Shown: positions 17,420-26,949 of the stretch, piece by piece
Layout: every line of letters begins with the position of its first letter
How positions within the stretch are numbered: position 1 is the stretch's first letter
Source: Alistipes sp.
GTDB taxonomy: Bacteria > Bacteroidota > Bacteroidia > Bacteroidales > Rikenellaceae
NCBI GenBank assembly: GCA_017623115.1
Contig: JAGAPT010000013.1
Span: forward strand, 1-63,536
Direction of reading: 5' to 3'
Length of the DNA stretch: 63,536 bases
Program-made: the position numbers and the translations under genes
Notes under the pieces: generated by a model
The model's input: only the letters and a program-made list of their open reading frames with translations
Told to the model about the DNA's origin: nothing
The model's database searches: none

Positions 17420-19720
17420 ATGCAAGAAAATTTAGTGATAGTCGAGTCCCCGGCCAAAGCCAAAACCATCGAGAAATTTTTAGGCGAAAATTTCATGGTG
17501 CGTTCGAGTTTCGGTCACATCCGTGACTTGGCAAAGAAGGATTTGGGCATCCACATCGAGGAGGGATTCTCACCCATCTACGAGATTCCGGCCGACAAAA
17601 AGAAGGTGGTTGCCGAACTCTCGAAACTGGCGCAAACGAAGACCGTCTGGTTGGCTTCCGATGAAGACCGTGAAGGAGAGGCCATCGCATGGCACCTGAC
17701 CGAAGTGTTGGGGCTCCCCATTGACCAGACGAAGCGTATCGTCTTCCATGAAATCACGAAGAAGGCCATTCTGGAGGCTATCGAGCAGCCGCGCACGGTC
17801 GATATGAACCTCGTACATGCCCAGCAGGCACGTCGTGTATTGGACCGCCTGGTCGGCTTCGAGCTCTCGCCCGTGCTGTGGAAGAAGGTGCGCCCGTCGC
17901 TCTCGGCAGGTCGCGTACAGTCGGTAGCCGTCCGCCTCATCGTGGAGCGCGAGCGCGAGATTATCGCCTTCCGACCCACCCCCTACTTCCGCGTAGTAGC
18001 CCAATTCTTCGCCCAGAACGACCCCGAGAAGACGCTCTTCAAGGCAGAACTCTCGAAGCGTTTCGAGACGGAGCAGGAGGCACGTGCGTTCCTCGAAGGG
18101 TGCAAAGAGGCCACCTTTAAGGTTATTCGCTCGGAGGAGAAACCCGCACAGCGTTTCCCCGCACCCCCCTTCACCACCTCGACCCTGCAACAGGAGGCAA
18201 GCCGTAAACTCGGCATGTCCGTATCGCAGACCATGTCGGTGGCACAGCACCTCTACGAGCAGGGTTTGATTACCTATATGCGTACCGACTCGGTGAACCT
18301 CTCGGTACAGGCGTTGGCACAGTGCAAAGAGGAGATTACGAAACTCTTCGGCGAAGAGTACCACCGCTGGTTCAACTACAAGACCAAGAGCAAGGGGGCA
18401 CAAGAGGCACACGAGGCGATTCGCCCCTCGTACATCGACCGCCAAAGCATCGAAGGCTCGACGGCCGAGAAGCGTCTCTACGACCTGATTTGGAAACGTA
18501 CCGTAGCCTCGCAGATGGTGTACGCCGAATTGGATCGCACGACCATCACCATCGAAATTGGTGGCAGCGAATTGCAATTCATTGCTCAAGGCGAGGTGAT
18601 TCGTTTCGACGGATTCCTCAAACTCTACTCCGAGTCGACCGATGATGACAACGCCACCGAGGGAAGCGAGGGCGTATTGCCGAAACTCACGGCCGGCGAC
18701 CCGCTGACAGCCAAGCAAATTGCCGCCACGGAGCGGTATACGATGCCACCGGCACGCTACAACGAGGCTTCGCTCGTCAAGCGACTCGAGGAGCTCGGCA
18801 TCGGCCGTCCGTCGACCTACGCACCGACCATCACGACCATCATCAATCGTGGTTATGTCGAGAAACAGTCGCGCGACAGCCACAAACGCAACTACCTGCA
18901 ACTGACCCTCTCGAACGGAAAACTGATTTCGAAGAGCCACACGGAGAGTGTGGGCAAGGAGCGCAACCGCCTCTCGCCGACCGACATCGGTATGCTCGTC
19001 AACGACTACCTGGAGACGCAGTTCGGGCCGATTCTCGACTACAACTTCACCGCTTCGGTCGAGAAAGAGTTTGACCGTGTTGCCGAGGGCGAGATTACAT
19101 GGGATAAAATGATTGGCGACTTCTACTCGCCCTTCCATCGCATGGTCGATGAGGCTATCGGCACACAGACCGACCGTCGCAGTCAGGTGCGTGAGCTGGG
19201 CATCGACCCCAAGACAGGCCGCATGGTCAAGGCTCGCATCGGTCGCTACGGCCCGATGGTCGAAATCGAGGCCGAAGAGGGTGGCAAAGCGCAATTCGCC
19301 TCGCTCAAGAAGGGGCAATTAATCGAGGCCATCACCCTCGAGGAGGCACTCGAGCTCTTTGCTCTGCCACGCACCGTAGGGGCGTTGGATGGCGAGGAGT
19401 TGGTGGTCGGCATTGGCCGCTTCGGTGCTTATGTCCGCCACGGTAAGAATTTCGCCTCGCTGCAAAAGGGCGATGACCCCTATACGGTTAGTTACGAGCG
19501 TTGCGTCGAACTGATGAAGGCCAAGGAGGCCACAGCAACGGCTGCTCGCACCCCGCTGCGTACCTTCGAGGAGGATAAGGATATGCTCATCAAGCAGGGT
19601 CCCTATGGTGCCTACATCGCCTACAAGGGGAAGAACTACCGCCTGCCGAAGGGGAGCAAGGCCGAGGAGCTGACGCTGGAGGCCTGCCTCGATATTGTGC
19701 GGAAATCGAAAAAGAAATAG
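17420..19720 (+). CDS. topA: DNA topoisomerase I (type IA)
   Basis: Relaxes negative supercoils by a covalent 5'-phosphotyrosine intermediate. Over 766 residues: TOPRIM domain starting VESPAKAKTIEKFLG with the metal triad in SDEDREGEA (Asp81, Asp83, Glu85), active-site Tyr286 in LITYMRTDS, and the central gate domains. The C-terminus has three TopA-type repeats near residues 595-640, 655-690 and 715-755 (IGRYGPMVEIE, IGRFGAYVRHG, QGPYGAYIAYKG) instead of Cys4 zinc fingers, of which none is present. This is usual for the phylum and differs from E. coli. Confidence 0.97.
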   Translation: MQENLVIVESPAKAKTIEKFLGENFMVRSSFGHIRDLAKKDLGIHIEEGFSPIYEIPADKKKVVAELSKLAQTKTVWLASDEDREGEAIAWHLTEVLGLPIDQTKRIVFHEITKKAILEAIEQPRTVDMNLVHAQQARRVLDRLVGFELSPVLWKKVRPSLSAGRVQSVAVRLIVEREREIIAFRPTPYFRVVAQFFAQNDPEKTLFKAELSKRFETEQEARAFLEGCKEATFKVIRSEEKPAQRFPAPPFTTSTLQQEASRKLGMSVSQTMSVAQHLYEQGLITYMRTDSVNLSVQALAQCKEEITKLFGEEYHRWFNYKTKSKGAQEAHEAIRPSYIDRQSIEGSTAEKRLYDLIWKRTVASQMVYAELDRTTITIEIGGSELQFIAQGEVIRFDGFLKLYSESTDDDNATEGSEGVLPKLTAGDPLTAKQIAATERYTMPPARYNEASLVKRLEELGIGRPSTYAPTITTIINRGYVEKQSRDSHKRNYLQLTLSNGKLISKSHTESVGKERNRLSPTDIGMLVNDYLETQFGPILDYNFTASVEKEFDRVAEGEITWDKMIGDFYSPFHRMVDEAIGTQTDRRSQVRELGIDPKTGRMVKARIGRYGPMVEIEAEEGGKAQFASLKKGQLIEAITLEEALELFALPRTVGALDGEELVVGIGRFGAYVRHGKNFASLQKGDDPYTVSYERCVELMKAKEATATAARTPLRTFEEDKDMLIKQGPYGAYIAYKGKNYRLPKGSKAEELTLEACLDIVRKSKKK

Positions 19721-19746
19721 TCGTAAAACCTTAAACCAAACTTGAT

Positions 19747-20949
19747 ATGAAACTTTTGTTGACACTGCTCGCAGCCCTCATCACGGCATGGAGCGCAATG
19801 GCACAACCGGCCGAGGAGAAGAAGGCCGAGGGGTACATCTTCACCGATCAGAAAATCATCGAAACGACCCCTGTGAAGAATCAGAACCGTAGTGGTACGT
19901 GCTGGTGCTACTCGACGATGACCTTCCTCGAAAGCGAAATTCTGCGTGCCGGTGGGGAGGCCATTCACCTCTCGGAGATGTGGATCGTGCGCCACTCCTT
20001 CATGGAGAAGGCCGAGCGTTATGTGCGCATGCACGGCTCGCTGAACTTTGCCGAAGGTGGTGCGGCTCACGACGTTACGGAGGGTATCAAGAAATATGGC
20101 ATCGTACCCTTTGAGGTCTACAAAGGCCTGAACTACGGCACCGAGCTGCCCGACTTTCACGAGTTGTCGGCCGTGCTGAAAGCCTACCTCGATGCGGTGA
20201 TGCAGGCCGGCGAGAAGTCGCGTCGCCCCCTCTCGACAGCATGGAAGCGTGGTTTCAACGCCCTGCTCGATGAGTATTTCGGTGAGATGCCCGAGACCTT
20301 TACCTGGCAAGGTAAGGAGTACACGCCGCAGTCGTTTGCCAAGTCGCTGCCCATTGACATGGAGGATTACATCGACATCAGCTCCTTCACGCATCACCCC
20401 TTCTACACGAAGTTTATCCTCGAGGTGCCCGACAACTGGATGTGGGGCGAGGTCTACAACCTCCCGCTCGAGGAGATGATGCAGGTCGTAGACCACGCAC
20501 TCGAACAGGGCTACACGCTGGCTTGGGGTACAGATGTGAGCGAGAAGGGCTTCAGCCGCACGAAGGCGATCGGTGTGATTCCCGAGACCGATCCGAAGTC
20601 GATGAGCGGTACCGAGGCCGAGCGTTGGGGTCAACTCACCGCCAAAGAGCGTGAGGCTGCCCTCTACTCCTTCGACAAGCCCGGCAAGGAGCGCGAAATC
20701 AACCAGCAGATGCGCCAAGAGGCCTTCGATAACTACGAGACGACCGACGACCACGGCATGGTCATCGTAGGTACGGCCGTTGACCAGAACGGAACGCTCT
20801 ACTATAAGGTACAAAATTCGTGGGATACGGTGAAGCCGTATGATGGCTTCTGGTACTTCTCGAAGCCCTTCGTAGCCTACAAGACCACCGACCTGATGGT
20901 CAACAAGAAGGCGTTGCCGAAGGCTATTGCCAAGAAGCTCGGTCTCTAA
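19747..20949 (+). CDS. Secreted C1B (bleomycin hydrolase-like) cysteine peptidase
   Basis: A 400-residue papain-fold peptidase of the aminopeptidase C/bleomycin hydrolase branch. The catalytic set is visible: Gln46 and Cys52 in KNQNRSGTCWCYS, the His in TDDHGMVIVG and the Asn in KVQNSWD. Unlike PepC it has a signal peptide (about 1-20, ending SAMAQ), so it acts outside the cytoplasm. The start ATG is 26 nt after topA. It converges with the phosphopantetheinyl transferase gene, the stop regions overlapping by 4 bp. Confidence 0.92.
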   Translation: MKLLLTLLAALITAWSAMAQPAEEKKAEGYIFTDQKIIETTPVKNQNRSGTCWCYSTMTFLESEILRAGGEAIHLSEMWIVRHSFMEKAERYVRMHGSLNFAEGGAAHDVTEGIKKYGIVPFEVYKGLNYGTELPDFHELSAVLKAYLDAVMQAGEKSRRPLSTAWKRGFNALLDEYFGEMPETFTWQGKEYTPQSFAKSLPIDMEDYIDISSFTHHPFYTKFILEVPDNWMWGEVYNLPLEEMMQVVDHALEQGYTLAWGTDVSEKGFSRTKAIGVIPETDPKSMSGTEAERWGQLTAKEREAALYSFDKPGKEREINQQMRQEAFDNYETTDDHGMVIVGTAVDQNGTLYYKVQNSWDTVKPYDGFWYFSKPFVAYKTTDLMVNKKALPKAIAKKLGL

Positions 20950-21542
20950 CGGCAATCGACCACTTCGACGATTACATAATCGGACTCCACATCGACGGTG
21001 AGCCACAACGGCTCGCCGTCTTTTATTTGTGCCCGCAACTGCCCCTCGGCACGGCCGGCATCCAAACAGAGCAAGCGCAGGTCTTGTGTAAAATCGAGTT
21101 CTCGCTCACCGGCATACTTATACAACGCCTCCTTGGCGCACCAGGCGATAGCCAAAAAATGAGGATGGTCGCTCAACGCCAACTCCTCATCGGTCAGATA
21201 TTTGTGACGGATGCGTTGAAAGCGGCGATTCGTCTCTTCCATGTCGATACCGCAGCGATACTCGCTGAGCAACACGGCAACAGACGTTTTCGTATGGGAA
21301 ACAGATAGATACCACTCGGGGTGGTCGACCACATAGGGGGCTCCAAGCGCATCATAGGCAAATTGAAGGTCGTGGCCATAGTATTGGCGAACGAGTGCCC
21401 GCCAGGTCAAATACTCCGCACGGCGACGGGGCGAACCAAAGCCCTCGGCTGTTCGTTTCTCGGCAGCAGTGACCCACCCCTCGTACTCCTCAGGCTTCAT
21501 CAGGGGGGACATCAGCCTATCGTGAGCTCCCGGGCTTCTCAC
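20946..21542 (-). CDS. 4'-phosphopantetheinyl transferase superfamily protein
   Basis: Transfers the phosphopantetheine arm from CoA to a carrier-protein serine. The 198-residue, Sfp-like protein has the family motifs SVSHTK, CGIDMEETNRRF (Mg-binding Asp and Glu) and WCAKEALYKYAG. The start is a GTG at 21542 that overlaps the gldE stop as GTGA, indicating coupled translation; an ATG at 21512 is an alternative. It is longer than AcpS-type enzymes (about 120 residues). The carrier protein it serves is not in the window, as the ACP-like protein at 10264 lacks the serine. Confidence 0.9.
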   Translation of the reverse strand: MRSPGAHDRLMSPLMKPEEYEGWVTAAEKRTAEGFGSPRRRAEYLTWRALVRQYYGHDLQFAYDALGAPYVVDHPEWYLSVSHTKTSVAVLLSEYRCGIDMEETNRRFQRIRHKYLTDEELALSDHPHFLAIAWCAKEALYKYAGERELDFTQDLRLLCLDAGRAEGQLRAQIKDGEPLWLTVDVESDYVIVEVVDCR

Positions 21543-22819
21543 AGCACCTCGACTTTAATTTTGTCGATGCGGTGACGCTCCATCTCGCTCACCGTGAAAC
21601 GGATATCGTGGGCAACAAACGAATCGCCCTTACGCGGAAAATCACGTTTCAATTCGAGCATCATGCCGGCCAACGTCTCCGCCTCGCCGCGTACATCGGA
21701 GAAGGTATCCTCGTCCAAATCCAGAATGCGCTCAAAATCGACGATGTGCGCCTTCCCCTCAAAGAGGTAGCACTTCGGCCCCAGCGTCGTATAGAGTTTT
21801 TCATCCACGTCGCTCTCGTCGGAAATCTCACCGACAATCTCCTCGATGATATCTTCGAGCGAAATCAGGCCCAGGGTCGAGCCGTACTCATCGACTACGA
21901 TGGCCATGTGTACCTTATTCGACTGGAAATCCTCCAACAGGTCGTTAATCTTCTTATGCTCGGGGACAAAATAGGGCTTGCGAATCAGCTGCTGCCAGCC
22001 AAATTCGTTGCCACGGCCGATGTAGGGCATCAAATCCTTGACGTAGAGCACGCCTCGAATATGGTCGATATCCTCGTCGTAGACCGGAATACGCGAAAAG
22101 CCCGAGGTCATAATCAGCGTCTTGAGCACCTCGTAGTCGGCCGTCAGTTCGATGGCAGCGATGTCGACACGCGGCTTCATAATCTCCTGCACCTCCGTGT
22201 TGACGAAGTTGACAATGCCGGACAACATCTCATGCTCCTCGCTGTTCTCGGCATGGGTCATATCGACTGCATCGGCCAACTCGTCGAGCGAAATCTCGTG
22301 GCGGTGGGAGGCGTGTTCGCTAATCGTGTTGCCCGTACGCACCAACACCATGGCAAAGGGGTAGACCAATGTACGCATCACCAGCAAGGGACGAGCCGCA
22401 AAGCGGGCAAAATGCAGCGGCAGCGTCTGGGCAAAGACCTTCGGCAGCACCTCGCCAAAGAGGAGCAACAAGAAGGTAACCAGCACGGTCTTGAATAGAA
22501 ACTCGAAATGGTTGAAACTGAACAGGCGGTCGACAATGGCCGAGGTGAGCAACGTGATGCAGATATTGACCAGATTATTGACCACCAAAATCGTGGCTAG
22601 CAGCAGGTCGACATTTCCCAGCAAGCGCAGAGCCGTCGATGCCGAAGGGCTCTCCATCCGCTTCAACTCCTGAATATCTTGATGCGAGAGCGAGAAAAAC
22701 GAGGTCTCGGAGCCCGAAACAAGGGCCGACACCAAGAGTAGGCAGAGGGTTGCGACCCCCATCCCTATTACCTCGGGCGTCACCCCATGAAAAATAATCC
22801 AGGCCAAAGAGTTCTCCAT
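21539..22819 (-). CDS. gldE: GldE-like CNNM/CorC membrane protein with CBS domains
   Basis: A 426-residue inner-membrane protein. Residues about 15-180 are a CNNM (DUF21) domain with four hydrophobic segments, followed by a CBS pair (about 200-330, with SGFSRIPVYDEDIDHIRGVLYVKDL) and a CorC/HlyC C-terminal domain (340-426). The family is tied to divalent-cation transport or efflux, and the Bacteroidetes version is called GldE from gliding studies; no gliding function is implied here. It follows ftsZ by 79 nt and overlaps the phosphopantetheinyl transferase start. Confidence 0.88.
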   Translation of the reverse strand: MENSLAWIIFHGVTPEVIGMGVATLCLLLVSALVSGSETSFFSLSHQDIQELKRMESPSASTALRLLGNVDLLLATILVVNNLVNICITLLTSAIVDRLFSFNHFEFLFKTVLVTFLLLLFGEVLPKVFAQTLPLHFARFAARPLLVMRTLVYPFAMVLVRTGNTISEHASHRHEISLDELADAVDMTHAENSEEHEMLSGIVNFVNTEVQEIMKPRVDIAAIELTADYEVLKTLIMTSGFSRIPVYDEDIDHIRGVLYVKDLMPYIGRGNEFGWQQLIRKPYFVPEHKKINDLLEDFQSNKVHMAIVVDEYGSTLGLISLEDIIEEIVGEISDESDVDEKLYTTLGPKCYLFEGKAHIVDFERILDLDEDTFSDVRGEAETLAGMMLELKRDFPRKGDSFVAHDIRFTVSEMERHRIDKIKVEVL

Positions 22820-22898
22820 TTTGAGTAATCAGTAATCATTTTATAGGGAATAGTTACGGGGTAGCATTGGTTGCGGCTATCCGTTCAGCCCCTGCGGT

Positions 22899-24200
22899 TT
22901 AGAAGAGCGAGCCACCCTGCTCTTGTTGCTCGTCAGGCTGCTCCTGCGGCTCCTCGCGCAGCACCTCTTTACGTGCCGTGGAGGTCTGCACAATAAATTT
23001 CGCATTACGCGCCTGATAAGCCGGTTTGGCCAACCGCACCTCGATATGCTCGTAGCGTTTCGGCGGAGCACCCAGCACCACCGGCTCCTGCGAGCGAGGA
23101 GTCTGGCGCGGTTGCACCGGTTTAATAGGCTCCAAATCCGTTTTCGGCTGTTCCACCGAAACAGGGGGCAGCACCGGCTCGGGAATCAAGGCCGAGGTAG
23201 GATGCTCCTCGAAACCCGTAGCAACGACCACCAACTCCAAGGCGTCGCCCAACGAAGGTTTCTCACTCGTACCCCAAATAATATTCGCCGTATGCACCGA
23301 GCCATCTGCCTGCTTGACACTGGCGTGTGCCTGAATGAAATTCAAAATCTCAATAACCTCCTGATAGATGAGGTTCTCGGCCTTGTCCACCGAGATATTG
23401 AGCAGAATATTCTTCGCACCGGCAATTTGATTGTGGTCGAGCAGCGGAGACTCCAACGAGGCTTGTGCTGCCTGCAAGGCACGATCTTCACCCTCAGCAA
23501 GGGCCACGGCCATATGAGCACGGCCACTATTACGCATCACCCGCGACACATCGGCAAAGTCGACATTGACCAAATCACTCTCCACGGTAATAATCTCGGC
23601 GATACCCTTCGTGGCCAACGACAAGATGTCGTCAGCCTTGCCGAAAGCCTGCTTGAGCGACAGACGACCATAGAGTTCCAAGATATTCTCGTTATTGATA
23701 ATCAGCAGGGAGTCGACCGTCTTGCGTAACTCCTCAATGCCGCGGAGAGCTTGCTCATAACGCGGCTTACCCTCAACGGCCAACGGCGAGGTAACGATAG
23801 CAACCGTCAACAGCCCCATCTCCTTGGCCAACTGAGCAATCACAGGCGATGCACCCGTACCTGTACCACCGCCCATACCGGCCGTGATAAAGACCATGCG
23901 TGCGCCCGCCTCGGCCAAGGCTTGACGAATATCCTCCAACGACTCGATGGCCAACTGGCGACCCGTTTCAGGGTCACTGCCGGCTCCCAGACCATCTTTT
24001 CCCAGCTGGATTTTCTGCTCCACGGGGCTGATATTCAACGCCTGACGATCTGTATTGCAGACCATGAAGGTTACACCTTCGATTCCCATGTTCCACATGT
24101 GGTTCACAGCATTGCCGCCGGCACCACCGACACCCATCACCGTGATAATCGACCCCTCGTTACGTATTGCTTTGATTTCAGACATCAAATCGGCTGTCAT
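22899..24200 (-). CDS. ftsZ: Cell division protein FtsZ
   Basis: Tubulin-like GTPase that forms the division ring. Of 433 residues, the N-terminal 330 are the conserved core, with GVGGAGGNAVNHM (23-35) and the tubulin signature GGGTGTG (110-116). The C-terminal 100 residues form a long, Pro/Gln/Glu-rich linker (EEPQEQPDEQQEQGG) ending SLF; I do not see the classical FtsA/ZipA-binding peptide, though the PAYQARN segment may do this job. A second ATG at 24185 gives MSEIKAIR. It is the last classical division gene of the cluster. Confidence 0.97.
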   Translation of the reverse strand: MTADLMSEIKAIRNEGSIITVMGVGGAGGNAVNHMWNMGIEGVTFMVCNTDRQALNISPVEQKIQLGKDGLGAGSDPETGRQLAIESLEDIRQALAEAGARMVFITAGMGGGTGTGASPVIAQLAKEMGLLTVAIVTSPLAVEGKPRYEQALRGIEELRKTVDSLLIINNENILELYGRLSLKQAFGKADDILSLATKGIAEIITVESDLVNVDFADVSRVMRNSGRAHMAVALAEGEDRALQAAQASLESPLLDHNQIAGAKNILLNISVDKAENLIYQEVIEILNFIQAHASVKQADGSVHTANIIWGTSEKPSLGDALELVVVATGFEEHPTSALIPEPVLPPVSVEQPKTDLEPIKPVQPRQTPRSQEPVVLGAPPKRYEHIEVRLAKPAYQARNAKFIVQTSTARKEVLREEPQEQPDEQQEQGGSLF

Positions 24201-24288
24201 ACTCTTCTTCTTTCTCTATCGCTTATTACTACAAGGCCGCAAGGCCTCACTTTCATTCGTTGCTTGCAACTCGATTGCTGGTTGCAGA

Positions 24289-25797
24289 TTAAATCTCCTC
24301 GTCACCCGGCGACTCAAAGTTCTCGGTCAGGGTTTTAATCCATCCCCAGAAGCCACCCTTCTTCTCTTCGGTCGTGTTCGGCTGGGGCTCAACCTGCGTC
24401 TTTTCATCGACATTCGATGCAGGTTGCTCATCGACCGAGGATTTGGCCGGTTGCTGCACCGGTTCAACAGCCGGCACATAGGGTTTCTCAATCGGGGGTG
24501 GTACAACAGGTGTTGTCGGCGCTGAAACCGGACTCTGGCGGGGAGCCACCGGCGTGCTTACCGGAGGTTGCGGCACCGCAGGACGGGCTGGTGTCGGGGT
24601 TACGGGCGTCGTCTGCGAACGAGGGCTGAGCACATAGGCCGTACCCCCCTTGCTACGCTCGGCTCCCTGCAACAGCAGACCCACCACCGTAGCATAAGAC
24701 GGATCTGCCACACGCTCCAACGAAGTCTCCACCAAGCCGTTCTCGGGCTGTGCAACACGCACATCCAGCCCCGTGCCGATGCGGAAGAGTTCATCGAGGT
24801 CCTTCAGATTGGCCGAGCCTCCTGTCAGTACCAAGCCATAAGCCAACTTATTTTCATAGCCCGAAATCTTGAGTTCATCCTTCACGAAATCGACAATATC
24901 CATCGCTCGCGACTCGATAACCGTGGCCAGGTTGCGCAACAAAATATCGCGTGATTCACGCGCCGTGCGCCCCGTGATGCTGATTAACTTCGCCTCCGAG
25001 ACCCGCTCGGCCACAGCCGAACCATACTTCTGTTTCAGGCTCTCAACGAATCGCTCGGGGACTCCCATCGTGCGAATATCGTGGTTGATGGCTGCCGAGC
25101 CCATCGGTATCGAGGCTACATAGCGCACCACATTGCGGTAGTAGACCGTCACATCGGTTACCCCGCCACCGATATCGATGACCGCAACACCCTCCTCCTT
25201 CTCGTCAGGTGTGAGCACCGCTTCGGGTACAGCCAGCGTATTGGGCAGGATGCCGGCCAACTCGACGCCGGCACGCTTGAGTGCCATCTCGATACGCTCC
25301 ATCGGGGTCGTACCGCACAGCACATAGTTAAAGGTCGACGAGAGTTTACGACCAAACGAACCGATGGGATTGGAGACCTCCTGACTATCATCGACCAGAT
25401 AGTTTTGCGGAATATACTCCATGATAACCTCTTTCTCGGGGGCTTGGAGGTTACGCATGCGGTCGAACAGGCTCTTCACATCCTGCTCGCTCACCCCATT
25501 TTGCGGATTGGCCACAAAGACATAATCCGAACGGCGGGCACAACGCACAAATTCGCCCGAGATGCCGGCATAGGCCTCCGTAATGCGGATGCCGACCTCG
25601 GCTCCCGCCTCCGCAAAGGCGGCAACAACAGCCTGCCCCACCTGTTCGATATTATCAATCTGGCCCGCACGCACTCCCTGCACGGGTTTCGACACCAAGG
25701 CTTTCAATTCGAGCCCCTCCTCCTGCTTCACGGCAACCGCCACAACCACATTCGTAGAACCCAAATCGACCGCTGTGATATAACTCTTTCTTTCCAC
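24289..25797 (-). CDS. ftsA: Cell division protein FtsA
   Basis: Actin-like ATPase that tethers FtsZ filaments to the membrane. The 502-residue protein has the actin phosphate motif AVDLGSTNVVVAV at the start, VIDIGGGVTDVTVY in the middle and LTGGSANLKDLDELF near residue 340. Downstream of the fold is a Pro-rich linker of about 80 residues, then a terminal amphipathic helix (FWGWIKTLTENF) that fits the membrane-targeting sequence. The start is GTG at 25797; no upstream ATG fits the family N-terminus. Confidence 0.96.
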   Translation of the reverse strand: MERKSYITAVDLGSTNVVVAVAVKQEEGLELKALVSKPVQGVRAGQIDNIEQVGQAVVAAFAEAGAEVGIRITEAYAGISGEFVRCARRSDYVFVANPQNGVSEQDVKSLFDRMRNLQAPEKEVIMEYIPQNYLVDDSQEVSNPIGSFGRKLSSTFNYVLCGTTPMERIEMALKRAGVELAGILPNTLAVPEAVLTPDEKEEGVAVIDIGGGVTDVTVYYRNVVRYVASIPMGSAAINHDIRTMGVPERFVESLKQKYGSAVAERVSEAKLISITGRTARESRDILLRNLATVIESRAMDIVDFVKDELKISGYENKLAYGLVLTGGSANLKDLDELFRIGTGLDVRVAQPENGLVETSLERVADPSYATVVGLLLQGAERSKGGTAYVLSPRSQTTPVTPTPARPAVPQPPVSTPVAPRQSPVSAPTTPVVPPPIEKPYVPAVEPVQQPAKSSVDEQPASNVDEKTQVEPQPNTTEEKKGGFWGWIKTLTENFESPGDEEI

Positions 25798-25840
25798 AGT
25801 TCGCTATCTTTTTTATTCTCTTTTATGCTCTTTTCTTCAT

Positions 25841-26938
25841 TCATCGACAAACCACCTGGTTTGAGAAGCGGACATCGACCTCACGAAAACAATCCCACCC
25901 CACCACACGCAATCCGTCGCGATAGAAGCGGTCGAGTTTTTCGAATTTCTCCTCCACCTGCTCGATGCGACCGAATTGAATCGTAAAATGGCCGCTGCGG
26001 GGTATGAGCGCCAGTTCTAATGCTCCGCTGGAGGTCGTAGATGCGATGATTTCCACCAACTCCGACCCCCAAAAATCGTTCTGCTCGACTTGTTCTACAA
26101 AGGTAAGGAGTTTCATGAAATCTTCGTACTTTTTTTTCAACTTTTTTTGTTCGGCACGCAGTTGCTCCTGTTGCATCTCGATACGGTCAATCTCGGCCTG
26201 AATCTGGCGGCCCCGATAACGATACATTTTGCGCAAAGCAGCCTTCTCGGCTCGCAGCACCTTGACGCGCGCCTGAAACCGCTCTTCCCGTTCGAGTCGC
26301 CACCAATGTTTCGAGGTGCGCTTGCGACTGACCCCTCGCAAATTGCGGTCATTTTGCCGCTCAGCGGCATAGTGGGGCAACTTCGACCGCTCAAGAGCCA
26401 GAATCATCGTATCGATTTTCCACAACTCGTGGTCGATATAATCCCGTACACGACCCGTATAGCGCAACGGCACAGGCGGGCGATAACTTCCCGTTACAAC
26501 CGGCACATAGCGTGCCGAGCGAGGCGGAACAGCAAAGAGGTATCCCTCCCGGGTCAGGTAACTGTCCATCCCTTCCAGACGCAGACGCAACAGCGGTTGA
26601 CGCTGGGTCAGGCGCACCGACAACAGCCCCTCGCCTTGCAGGCTCGCCTCGGCCGTAGCCACAAAACCATTCTTCAGAATCAGGTGTTCGATAGCGGCCA
26701 GGTCGATTGAATCGCAAGGCTGTCCGACGAGTTTCCGGCCTTGGCGTTTCATCCATCGCAACACCTCCTCGGATTGCACCAACGAGCCATACACCGAGCT
26801 GTCTGCCACCACGATATCGAGTCGCTGCACCACCGCCTCACGATGTTCGGCACGCGCCAGCAGGGCGGCATAACCGACATAGGCTACCACCCCACCCCAC
26901 AGCAGGCTCAACAACAGGTATCGCAGGAATCGTTGCAT
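25841..26938 (-). CDS. ftsQ: FtsQ-like division protein with coiled-coil insertion
   Basis: A single-pass membrane protein (hydrophobic 5-28) of the divisome, placed by its position between murC and ftsA and by POTRA/FtsQ-like sequence (KNGFVATAEASL, SVRLTQRQPLLRL, and near the end IQFGRIEQVEEKFEKLDRFY). At 365 residues it is about 100 longer than usual. The extra sequence, about residues 184-273, is highly charged and helical (ERFQARVKVLRAEKAALRKM and EMQQEQLRAEQKKLKKKYED), consistent with a periplasmic coiled coil splitting the C-terminal domain. Confidence 0.88.
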   Translation of the reverse strand: MQRFLRYLLLSLLWGGVVAYVGYAALLARAEHREAVVQRLDIVVADSSVYGSLVQSEEVLRWMKRQGRKLVGQPCDSIDLAAIEHLILKNGFVATAEASLQGEGLLSVRLTQRQPLLRLRLEGMDSYLTREGYLFAVPPRSARYVPVVTGSYRPPVPLRYTGRVRDYIDHELWKIDTMILALERSKLPHYAAERQNDRNLRGVSRKRTSKHWWRLEREERFQARVKVLRAEKAALRKMYRYRGRQIQAEIDRIEMQQEQLRAEQKKLKKKYEDFMKLLTFVEQVEQNDFWGSELVEIIASTTSSGALELALIPRSGHFTIQFGRIEQVEEKFEKLDRFYRDGLRVVGWDCFREVDVRFSNQVVCR

Positions 26939-26949
26939 GGTCAGTCGCG

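Noticed and set aside
15824-19318. Long minus-strand frames (533 and 582 residues) opposite the DUF4270 gene and topA
   Set aside because: Mirror frames of conserved genes, without signal sequences, motifs or promoter-like sequence of their own.
24236-24247. GGCC-GCAA-GGCC hairpin between ftsA and ftsZ
   Set aside because: Only four base pairs and no T-tract; too weak to call a terminator within an operon that should continue into ftsZ.
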